Assembly (NCBI GenBank): GCA_023052935.1
Contig: CM041295.1
Location: 17,484,880 to 17,548,879 of the forward strand
Direction: 5' to 3'
From: Piezodorus guildinii
Lineage: Eukaryota > Arthropoda > Insecta > Hemiptera > Pentatomidae
Length of the DNA: 64,000 nt
A program made the position numbers and the translations under genes. Position 1 is the stretch's first letter; each line of letters begins with the position of its first letter. This document shows, piece after piece, positions 32,678 through 41,252 of the stretch. A model generated the notes under the pieces. The model was not told the origin of the DNA. It worked only from the letters and a program-made list of their open reading frames with translations, and ran no database searches.

Positions 32678-33740
32678 TTGTTTGGCACCTAGGACTACTC
32701 TACAAACTCCGCAAATTCCTCTCCCCGACATATTTCCTGATAATCCGTTCCTACCTTACAGATAGAACCTTTAAAGTTAATCATAATCTCTCCTCCTCCT
32801 CAGTATTCACCCAGTCAGCCGGCGTACCTCAAGGTAGTATCCTAGGTCCAATCCTCTACACGGTGTATACAGCTGACATCCCTATCCATCCAAGCACTGT
32901 CCTATCTACTTACGCTGATGACACTTGCGTGCTATCCGTGAATAATGATCCTATTGTTGCTTCCCAATTCCTACAGAACCATGTATCCGCCATTGCAGAA
33001 TGGTGTCACAAATGGAAAATCAAAATAAATCCTAATAAATCCCACCAAATCACCTTCACTCTACGCCGTAAACCTATGACTTCCTGTCCAGTTGTCTCCT
33101 TTAATCATACCCCACTCATAACTGTTGAACGAACACGATACCTTGGACTTCATCTTGACAAACGTCTTACATGGAATCCTCATACAAGACTTAAACGACA
33201 AGAAACTGCTCGTAGATATCGACTATTAAAACACTTACTTGACAAACGATCAAAACCCTCTCTATACTTCAAAAAACTCATTTACACAACCATTATTAGA
33301 CCTATCTGGGCTTATGGCATAGAGCTATGGGGCTCCACTAAACCATCGTATTCCTCCCGCATCCAATCCTTGCAATCCCAAATCCTTCGACAAATCCTAG
33401 ACGGTCCGTACTTTGTTACCAACCAACTCATCCATAGAGACCTGAATATCCCACGCGTTGCAGAAATTGTCCAAAAAAGATACTCCTCCTTTCATTCTAA
33501 ATTACCCGCCCATACAAACTCGCTTGTCCGTATCCTCTCATCGGCATCTATTCCCGATAATCCTCTGAGGCGTCTGAAAAGACGGTGGCTCGAGACCTGC
33601 TTACCAAATAAACTCTGAAGTGCTACCACTGGGTAGATTCTTTTCAAGACTTTTCCAAGCCAATTTTCTGTAAATAGCTCATTTACTTGTTGTACTGTGT
33701 ACAGTTGAAAATATCAATAAAAGAATTATAAAAAAAAAAA
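32678..33740 (+). mobile_element. Jockey LINE (A/B family), 5'-truncated, open frame
   Basis: Runs from mid-RT to a poly(A) tail (~33,730-33,740), flanked by AAATTTTATT at ~32,668-32,677 and again at ~33,740-33,749 (target duplication). Confidence 0.9.
32680..33618 (+). CDS. Jockey ORF2, C-terminal ~310 residues (intact frame)
   Basis: Uninterrupted frame (counted from the upstream ATG 32,641; real LINE sequence starts at ~residue 14, VWHLGLLYKLRKFLSP). Shows motif B (SAGVPQGSILGP, ~residues 59-70), motif C YADD (residues 91-94), IKINPNKSHQITFTLRRK, YLGLHLDKRLTWNPHTRLKR, IRPIWAYGIELWGSTKPS, and the basic end RRLKRRW. It is the cleanest C-terminal sequence of this family in the window and useful as its reference. 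The endonuclease, motif A and N-terminal RT are absent, so it is a dead but young copy. Confidence 0.88.
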   Translation, partial: VWHLGLLYKLRKFLSPTYFLIIRSYLTDRTFKVNHNLSSSSVFTQSAGVPQGSILGPILYTVYTADIPIHPSTVLSTYADDTCVLSVNNDPIVASQFLQNHVSAIAEWCHKWKIKINPNKSHQITFTLRRKPMTSCPVVSFNHTPLITVERTRYLGLHLDKRLTWNPHTRLKRQETARRYRLLKHLLDKRSKPSLYFKKLIYTTIIRPIWAYGIELWGSTKPSYSSRIQSLQSQILRQILDGPYFVTNQLIHRDLNIPRVAEIVQKRYSSFHSKLPAHTNSLVRILSSASIPDNPLRRLKRRWLETCLPNKL

Positions 33741-33749
33741 AATTTTATT

Positions 33750-34595
33750 CCTTTCAGCGGTTATTTTCGAGGATATTTCCACCTTCTCTTTGTGCATTAA
33801 TGGATTTTCTACTATATAGATACATACATGTATAATGCATGCAATTTTAACTCAATTTCGTTTTGGAATTCATGAATAGATAGTTCCTACTGAAAACTCA
33901 ACAGTTTACTATGAGGTATCATAAGTTCTTTGAAAGCGCGTCTATGTACTGAAAAGAGAAGCCATGCCATTGGATATCCATTCTAGGGAGTTTTATTTCC
34001 TTGGTATTGTTATCATTTCGGAAGGGACGAACCGCATTTTTATGGATCAGTTTATGGCGTTTCAATTCGCTCATTTGTAGGTCATACATAACTTTTTCTC
34101 AGTATTTTCCCTTCCCCTCTTTTGTTGAGAAGAATAGGATAAGTTTCCAAGCCATTTACCCCGCTATTGTACCAATCCATTATTTCTTTCTTCTCTGGGG
34201 CCGTACTTTTTCTAGGCCGACAACATTCGTGTAATACTTCATCTTTTCGCAAGGGAACTACGTTAACATGCTTTCGCACAATGAAGTTGAACAATGATAA
34301 AATGAGTGTTTAGTGGGCTGCTATCTAGTATTTCTACATCTTCACAATTAAGCTTATGCTGTAATTTGATCATATGGAATTTTAGGACTTGTGTTGACGG
34401 TTTTTAAATATGATTTGCGATTCGTGTTTAAACTTCTTTGAAACGTAGGCAGATGATTATTCCAGATTTTTTTTTTGGATGTTAAGTTTATGTCAGGCTT
34501 TTCTAAGTAAAAAAAATGAAATATTTAAAAAACATAGTGGATAAGGTGTAGATTCTTTAAGATGAAGGTCAAATTCTGTGAATATAATTAAAAAT
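33750..34595. other. Mostly unassigned
   Basis: No gene supported. Bases ~34,545-34,595 match in reverse the end of the 57.5-58.02-kb repeat (ATTCTTTAAGATGAAGGTCA), so the foldback family's flank starts here. Confidence 0.45.
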
Positions 34596-34633
34596 CTGAT
34601 TAATAATTTCACCTCTCTTTTATTAAAAATTAA

Positions 34634-34671
34634 TGCACGACGTTTCGGCTAAAATGACATCTTCAGGTGCA
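34634..34671 (-). ncRNA. Hammerhead-like motif with 5-bp stem I
   Basis: Minus strand: UGCAC, core CUGAAGA, U, GUC-AUUUUA-GCC, GAAA, CGUC, GUGCA. The first and last five bases pair perfectly (stem I). GAAA and the GUC cleavage-type triplet are in place; ACGU is self-complementary, so stem III could only form with a second molecule. Stem II has one mismatch here. Confidence 0.55.
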
Positions 34672-34869
34672 AAGGAACAAAGGGTATAGCCGGCTTAGGT
34701 TGGTAAATCTGCTCCCGTCCCTTTTTTTACTTAAACTTGGGGGATCGATTTGGTGTCAAATAAAATAAATTCACCAAACTTTGTAGCTATTAAATTCAAA
34801 CGGTATTCGAAATTTTTTAAAATACCTCTTTTTTCAATTTTATTTCAATAGTAAAATTTGAAATTATTT

Positions 34870-35252
34870 TTTTTTTTTTTTAGTAATAACAATTTTTATT
34901 GAGAAAATTTTACAATCTGTCCCAATTTGGACATTAATAGTATTGCTGAATGATATCAAACATACTACATTCATACAATATTTACACAACATAAAATTAC
35001 AATAAAATATATACACAATAATGAATCAATACAAAAGTCAATAATTCACTTATACCTATATACACATACACACACTCATACATACATCACATTGAGTGGA
35101 GAATCTAGCCAGTGCTAGAACTCCAATATATTTACAAAAGGTCGCGGGGCCACTGCCGTTTCAACCTTCTAGGTGGGTTGTATGGATGAGTGGAGCTGGA
35201 TAGGGATTGAGCTAAAGGATTAGGATGATGAATGAGGTTCTGGTGGAAAATT
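34870..35252 (-). mobile_element. Jockey LINE (subfamily 2), 3' fragment inside SB3 left arm
   Basis: T run, then 3' UTR with the hairpin TGTCC-CAATTT-GGACA, matching 14.74-15.05 kb in reverse, up to the last ORF2 codons (ACGGCAGTGGCCCCGCGACC in coding sense). Absent from the right arm, so it inserted after the foldback formed. Confidence 0.85.
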
Positions 35253-36424
35253 TATTAATGATGATTTTTCCTCTGATTCTTAGGAGTCAAAGGCATGAAA
35301 AAATAATATGATCATTTTTAAGCGAAAAGCCAATTTTTAGTGGAAGAAATAAAACCAAAATATTTATTTTTTTAACCTTTTTAAAAAGTGTCAATTACCG
35401 ATTTTTTTTTTTCAGAAAATGTCTTTTATACTCCTCTATGCACAGAAAGTTTTCGAATTTTTCGAAGCGGTGGAACAATATTTTAAAAAATAAAAACTTA
35501 TTTTTTTTTAAATCTTGCATTTAACTCATATTTGTAATTATGTTTGAAAAATGTGCAAGCAATCCTTTCTCACCAAAAATTCATAATTCCATTTCTTATA
35601 AAACATTTTTAATCATTTTACTACAAAACGATTGGATAAAAGCTATGTTTTTGAACCACGCTCTATAACATATTTTTAATATATGAATGAAAATCAAAAA
35701 TATATTTTTTTAAGCTTTTTAAAGTTGTCACTCACCAAATTTTGTCAGAAAATGTCTTTATGCTCCTCTGTACTGAAGATTTTTTCGAATTTTTCGAAGA
35801 GGTGGAACAATATGAAAAAAATATAAGAAATGGCATTATGAATTTATCGAATTGGTGGGAAAGAATTGTTTACACATTTTTCAAACATGATTAGAAATAT
35901 GAGTTAAATGCAAGATTAAAAAAAAAAAAAAATTCTTAAAAATATTGTTCTACCACTTCGAAAAATTCGAAAATATTCCTGTGTTTAGAGGAGTATAAAA
36001 GACATTTTCTGAAAAAAAAAATCGGTGATTGACACTTTTCAAAAAGGTTAAAAAAAAATAAATATTTTGGTTTTCTTCCTTCCACTAAAAATTGGCTTTT
36101 CGCTTAAAAATCATGATCATATTATTTGTTAATGCCTTTGACTCCTCAGAATCAGCGGAAAAATCATCATTGATTAATTTTAAATTTTAATATTAAAATA
36201 AAATCGAAAAAAAGAGGCTTTTTAAAAAATCTCGAAAACCGTTTGAATTTAAAAGATACGAGTTTATATGAATTAATTTTATTTGACACCAAATCGATCT
36301 CCCAAGTTTGAGAAAAAAAGGGATGGAGGCAGATTTACCAATCTAGCCTTATCTTGTGTGAGTGGATATTTACATGAGGCTTCTGGTTGTAAGCATCCAC
36401 TCACACTAGATAAATTTGTTCCTT

Positions 36425-36462
36425 GGCACCTGAAGATGGCATTTTAGCCGGAACGTCGTATA
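36425..36462 (+). ncRNA. Hammerhead-like motif, mutated copy
   Basis: Right-arm partner of the 34,634 motif: GGCAC, CUGAAGA, U, GGC-AUUUUA-GCC (perfect), GGAA (GAAA mutated), CGUC, GUAU. Stem I is reduced to two pairs. Confidence 0.45.
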
Positions 36463-36527
36463 TAAAAGAGTGGTGAAGTTATAAATCAGCCTCCAATTTT
36501 ACGAACATAGTGGATATAATTAGTTGA

Positions 36528-36780
36528 CCGTTGATAATTACCAGAAGGCATCAGCCCGGATAGCGGTCAGTGAATGAAACAATTGAGTAGTTTCAACCAT
36601 TTATTTTTTGCCAACGTTTCGACCCCCATTTTGGGTCATCATCAGGGCGTAGTGTAGGTGAATGGAAACTAGCTAATACCCATTTACCTATAATACGCCC
36701 TGATGATGACCCAAAATGGGGGTCGAAACGTAGTTGTTTCATTCGCTGACCGCCACCAGGACTAATGTCTTCTAGTAGCC
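36528..36780. repeat. Foldback element SB4 with paired hammerhead-like motifs
   Basis: Starts AGTTGACCGTTGATAATTAC. Arms ~36,548-36,645 and ~36,700-36,778 are inverse copies (GCGGTCAGTGAATGAAACAA outer). Each arm carries CTGATGA, T, GACCC-AAAATGG-GGGTC and GAAACGT: minus strand at ~36,599-36,640, plus strand at ~36,701-36,736. The spacer between is ~50 bases. Confidence 0.85.
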
Positions 36781-36782
36781 TA

Positions 36783-37144
36783 TTAAAAAAACATGTTCAG
36801 AATAAGGTTTCCCCGTTTCTCAATTACAATCCATTGTAAATACCTTTGAAAGAACTGGTTTTTACGGATAAAACTCAATGAAATCATATGCATCTCCCAA
36901 TACAAATATCTTCTTTTATATTGTATTTGACAGGTATTTTTTAGATTTTTTATTTTTTTATCAAGGTATTCTCTATTAGTGAAACTTTCCAACTTTAGTT
37001 TACGATTACCTATAAAAGGCAAACCTGTACGGACTAAATGATAATAGCTTCCTATCAGTGTTCAATCAAACCCGAGGAGAAAAAATTGCAAGATAAGTTT
37101 AGTATTCAATTTACCAGCTACAAAATTTGAGACGACCACTTTAA
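36783..37144. other. Unassigned spacer
   Basis: A small minus-strand frame (36,783-37,022) is not recognised and appears fortuitous. Confidence 0.35.
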
Positions 37145-37159
37145 TTATATATATTATTA

Positions 37160-37226
<67 letters not shown>
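37145..37226. repeat. (TA)n microsatellite
   Basis: TA repeat with short interruptions, directly upstream of the truncated RTE copy. Confidence 0.92.
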
Positions 37227-38535
37227 TAAAAAGGACCGAGGACGGATTGTAATAACTATCATTGGATTTCTCTTCTCCCAGTATGCTATAAAATATTCTC
37301 GTCAATACTAACTAGTCAAATCACGGAATACGCTGAGGAAATTATCGGAGATTATCAATGTGGTTTTAGGCGGAAACGCTCGACCATTGATCAAATATTT
37401 TCCTTACGTCAAATAATAGAGAAAAAGTTGGAATACAACGGTGTAGTCCATCAACTTTATATCGATTTTAAAAAGGCTTATGATTCAATTGACCGTCAGA
37501 AGCTTTATAACATCATCATTGAACAGAGAATACCTAGAAAGTTAGTAAATCTAGTAGAGATGTGTTTGTCGAAAACATTTCATAAAGTTAAAATCGGTCA
37601 TAATTACTCCGAGAGATTTGAGGTGCGATCGGGTTTGAAACAGAGTGACTTTCACCTGTGTTATTTAATATAGCTTTAGAATATGTCAAAGAAAAGATGA
37701 TGTGTGTGTGAGAAGGGCTTAAATATGGGTGACAAGATCCCGGTTTTGGGGTATGCCGATGATCTGGTACTGCTAGGTGAAGACACGGAAACCATACAAC
37801 TAAATACAAGTGCGTTAATAGAAACCGGTAAAGAAATAGGACTCGAATTAAATGCCGATAAGACAAAATATATGATTAGTAGCAGAAGTGGTGGCGATCT
37901 TGGTGATATTCATGTATCAGGGCATACTTTTGAACACGTAGAGAAATTCAAGTATTTAGGTTCAATGATAACAAGAAAAATCCAGGAAGAAATGAAGTCC
38001 CGGTTAAAGGTGGTAAATGCGTGTTATTATTCAGTTGCTAAGTTAATTAGTTCGCGGCTTCTATCTAAAAACTTAAAGGTTAGAATTTATAAAACTATTA
38101 TTCTGCCGACGGTTCTTTACGGATGTGAAACGTGGCCGCTTACATAGAAGGATGAACAACGGCTTAAGGTTTTCGAAAATAAGGTACTGCGTAAAATATT
38201 TGGTCCGAAGAGGCCGCTGGGGAGTTTAGAAGGTTCCACAACGCGGAATCGCGGAACTTGTATCCTGTGAATATAATTGAGTTGATAGCATGACTCAGAT
38301 GGGCAAGTAAAGTTGTTGGGCTCGGTGAAGAGCAGATTCTGAGAAAGTTGGTATTCGCTGATCCGACTGGTAGGCGTCCGAAAGGTAGGCCGAAGCGGAG
38401 ATGGGAGGATTACGTTAAGGCTGATCTCGGGGGCTTGGGCTTGAACGGTGAACATTGGACGGTATGTGCGGGCGGAATTTGGTGGTATCGGCATCAAACC
38501 TTCGGGTTCGCTAAGCCTATTATTATTATTATTAT
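37227..38535 (+). mobile_element. RTE-type LINE copy R2, 5'-truncated pseudogene
   Basis: Near-identical sister of the 54-57-kb element, starting at the equivalent of base 56,059 (KKGPRTDCNNY region) and ending in GGTTCGCTAAGCC plus (TTA)n, the same simple-repeat tail. Confidence 0.92.
37230..38530 (+). pseudogene. RTE-type reverse transcriptase, broken
   Basis: Carries RT motif A (QLYIDFKKAYDSIDRQ), motif B (RSGLKQ, then lost), motif C (VLGYADDLVLLGE, 37,740-37,790) and the C-terminal GRRPKGRPKRRWED block. A 4-base deletion near 37,645-37,655 (GACTTTCACC versus GACTCTCTTTCACC in R3) shifts the frame inside motif B, a stop TAG lies at 38,145-38,147, and further small deletions follow. At 37,434-37,436 it has TAC where R3 has its premature TAG, so the ancestral residue there is Tyr. 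Confidence 0.9.
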
Positions 38536-38539
38536 ATAT

Positions 38540-38561
38540 AGAGTTATATATATATATATAT

Positions 38562-38605
<44 letters not shown>
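38540..38605. repeat. (TA)n microsatellite
   Basis: TA repeat following the RTE tail. The overlapping YIYIYI frames are artefacts. Confidence 0.92.
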
Positions 38606-38607
<2 letters not shown>

Positions 38608-38650
38608 CACCTCATTGCACCGCAGTTGGCTTAGAAACAGTACCCTAGAT
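38606..38650 (+). mobile_element. SINE family 2, 3' scrap
   Basis: CACCTCATTGCACCGCAGTT then GGCTTAGAAACAGTACC matches the body of the 50-kb SINE in opposite orientation. Confidence 0.6.
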
Positions 38651-39185
38651 CGTCTCAACCGGTATATCAGTGTAAATACTATGATTATAATGAGAATTGA
38701 TCAATCAGCTAATCATTAAAACAGCTTATATTAATTAGGGATATGATAAAATAGTTACTCATTTATGAAGTAAAATAAAATATGAGGCTGAGATAGATCT
38801 GATTATATATTATTACTTTTATAAAGCCCCTCTAAAAGCTACTATGCCTTATTACTTTGGAACCACTTGCACACACTAAAAACAAATAGGTAGAGAGGAA
38901 AAATTCCCTGGAAAGTATGTTCGGCATTTCATAAGCCTTAGCCCAAGTAGTTACCAAACAAGAATTCACCCTCTTGAGCTCTCAAAGAGACCTGCGGTGA
39001 AATTAAACTGGGATAAATTCAGATTTTTCCAGGGGTTATATAGGGATAGGGGTCCTCTGAAAATCCAGTCACATGTTTTTGCATGTAGTTAATCAAACCT
39101 TTGATGTTCCCATATTATAGTCCAATGTATTCGGAATAATTTTGGCATACGGGAAATTTTTTAAAGTCGATATAAATAACAAAAA
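38651..39185. other. Unassigned spacer
   Basis: No supported feature. Confidence 0.4.
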
Positions 39186-39918
39186 TCGACTTTTACTTAC
39201 CTCCGTTGATAAAATGAATTTGAGAATTTTTAATTACATTTCGAGATGAAAATAAATTTTTAAAGAATTAATTACATTGAGTTTCAATATAAACAGGTGT
39301 TTTATTAAATAATATATTATATTATTAGATACGACAGTCAGTTAATTTTATTGTCTTTTCATCAATAACCGTCAACTTTTCAATTGTGTGTATAAAATAA
39401 TATTTTTTTCTGAATTCTTTAGCTTTCCAACGGTATATTAAACATCTATATAGATGTTCTTACGTTCAAAAACACAATCAGTTGGATAAAGAATTCGTTT
39501 AAATTATATATTTACATTTTTTTTGTTAATGCTAACATAATGATATGGTAAATTTTTCGAATCTACTAAACTGAAGGTACTTTAGAGGAAGACTATTTCA
39601 ATCTGAATGAAACCTACATGATTTTAAAGTACATAAAAGTATACATCGACATAGCGAGTTTAATCAGAATTGTAACAGCCGTTTTTAAGAAATTAGTAAA
39701 AAGGTCCAAATAGCATGCTATAAAGTTGCTCTGTTAGCTGTTTTGGATGAAAAGGTTGCTGTAATACATCGGGCGTCAACCTAATGATGACCAAAGATGA
39801 AAACTGGAATACTGTGATAGAATACACGGCGCATGGTTTTTTAGTGAGTAGGAATCTCACATTGTTGTAGGCTTGTATAGCCACACATCGTCTATGAACG
39901 AGTTTTCCCCTACCTTCA

Positions 39919-39953
<35 letters not shown>

Positions 39954-40052
39954 CACACATTTTATAGGACTTGGTTATTTTTACTCAGCGGACCCTAAAA
40001 CGTGTATTTCCATTGATAACAGGAATTCGAAAATTTACACAATCGCAATACT

Positions 40053-40062
40053 TTCCCTTAAC
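40053..40062. repeat. SINE target-site duplication, left copy
   Basis: TTCCCTTAAC, repeated exactly at 40,360-40,369. Confidence 0.9.
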
Positions 40063-40359
40063 GGGATCACTTGTACTTGTACTTGTACAAGCTGGGTGGT
40101 TAGCATAACAGCCTCCTATGCCAAAGGTCACGGGTTCAAACCCGCAGGTGGTCCTAGGATTTTTCAATGGGAGTGAAAAATCCTTAGTTATGCCGTCCTT
40201 CGGAGGGGACGTTAAAAGGTGGTCCCGAGCCTGTGCGATGTCAGGTACTTGTTAAAGATCCCTATCCTAATAAAACCTGGATAGGCAAAATTTAGGACTC
40301 CCACTGTAGCATCGTCCGATTAGCCACAGTAGCATAAAGTGACGTTGAATCAATAAACG
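40063..40359 (+). mobile_element. tRNA-derived SINE, family 1 (297 bp)
   Basis: The head resembles a tRNA gene: A-box-like GGTTAGCATAACAGCC and B box CGGGTTCAAACCC (about 40,131-40,143), which would serve as an internal RNA polymerase III promoter. The body has GTCAGGTACTTGTTAAAGAT and ends CATAAAGTGACGTTGAATCA-ATAAA. The exact 10-bp target duplication marks both ends. A second copy is at 45.52 kb. It needs a LINE's enzymes to move. Confidence 0.9.
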
Positions 40360-40402
40360 TTCCCTTAACATATATTTCGTATATAGGTAAGTGAAAATAA
40401 AA

Positions 40403-41252
40403 ACTCGTTGAGATGAAGCGATCCGTCTCGAAAATAAATAAAACATCTATCATGGCGTTGAGTGGAGGATGAGTTCTGCCTTATTTATTTTTCTATTAAC
40501 GCCGGGTCCACAATAATAGTCCAGATGTCTCGTCAGTATTTTTAGAAGCGGATTCGTTCAAAATTAACCTCCAACTCTTCCCCGATCATGTTCGGGCCCC
40601 GGGCGTTTTAAAATGTACTCAATTTTTTTCTCACCCTCCTTGTTTTTCTTCGGCAATAAATCTCGCCTTATTTATAACTAGGGTTGAACTCAAAAAAGCA
40701 TTTATCACCCGAGGATATTTGTCAGCCGGAGTGAGATACACGTCAAATTCCATTAAATAAAAAAAAAAAAGTGGCAAACATTCAAGATGGGCCTGACACA
40801 ATTGAATAAATATCGGCCACTCAGCATGATTTAAGGAAAAACTGACCTGACTGAATTATTATAAACTAGAATAAACAAGGCGTTGATATGCCTTTTAGAC
40901 AAAAATAATTGTTGTTGGGATGTTTCTTAAATCAACAATAACATTTTACCTTCACTTACCTTTATAATAAATACTAGTAGACCAGGCTCTGCTTTGATCG
41001 ACTGCAATTTTTTATGTTTAAAACCTCTGTCAGACTGATTTAGAGTTTATCGCTTGGGGAGTTTTAGTTTATCGTAACGAAAAGTGAAAATTAGCAAGAA
41101 AATATGTTTATTTTATAACTTTTATTCATTATTATATTTAGTCATCGGCAGAAATGAAAAACATTAATCGAAATAAATCAAGTTTATTCGTTTGTCATTT
41201 TAATGTTAGGCACAGATAGTTGAAAATTTAATTCATAACTTCAAAATAATTT
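40403..41252. other. Mostly unassigned; one shared repeat block
   Basis: Bases ~41,036-41,090 (GAGTTTATCGCTTGGGGAGT, TTATCGTAACGAAAAG) match ~60,040-60,085 in reverse, a further low-copy dispersed repeat. The rest is unassigned. Confidence 0.45.

Larger units (their letters stand above)
34596..36505. repeat. Large foldback element SB3 (1.9 kb) with hammerhead-like ends
   Basis: Left arm 34,596-35,605 (with a ~0.38-kb LINE inserted at 34,870) and right arm ~35,820-36,505 are inverse copies over about 0.6 kb: GGTGTCAAATAAAATAAATT versus AATTTTATTTGACACC, and AAAGCCAATTTTTAGTGGAA versus CCACTAAAAATTGGCTTTT. The outer ends each contain the hammerhead-like motif in opposite orientation. The ~0.2-kb loop holds a second direct partial copy of arm sequence (35,695-35,815, like 35,360-35,500). 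No frame. Confidence 0.88.
39186..40402 (+). mobile_element. Dispersed repeat 'A', copy A3, interrupted by a SINE
   Basis: Ends ACTTTTACTTACCTCC (39,187-39,202) and AGGTAAGTGAAAAT (40,385-40,398) are inverted. All landmarks are present (GTACTTTAGAGGAAGA, GTTTAATCAGAATTGTAACA, GGACTTGGTTAT, CCTAAAACGTGTATTTCC). Length without the SINE is ~0.9 kb, matching A2. A poly(A) tract at 39,919-39,949 is internal expansion. Confidence 0.8.

Noticed and set aside
39693..39956. Frame with poly-Phe at its N-terminus
   Set aside because: Produced by a 31-base A run within a copy of repeat 'A'; not conserved in other copies.
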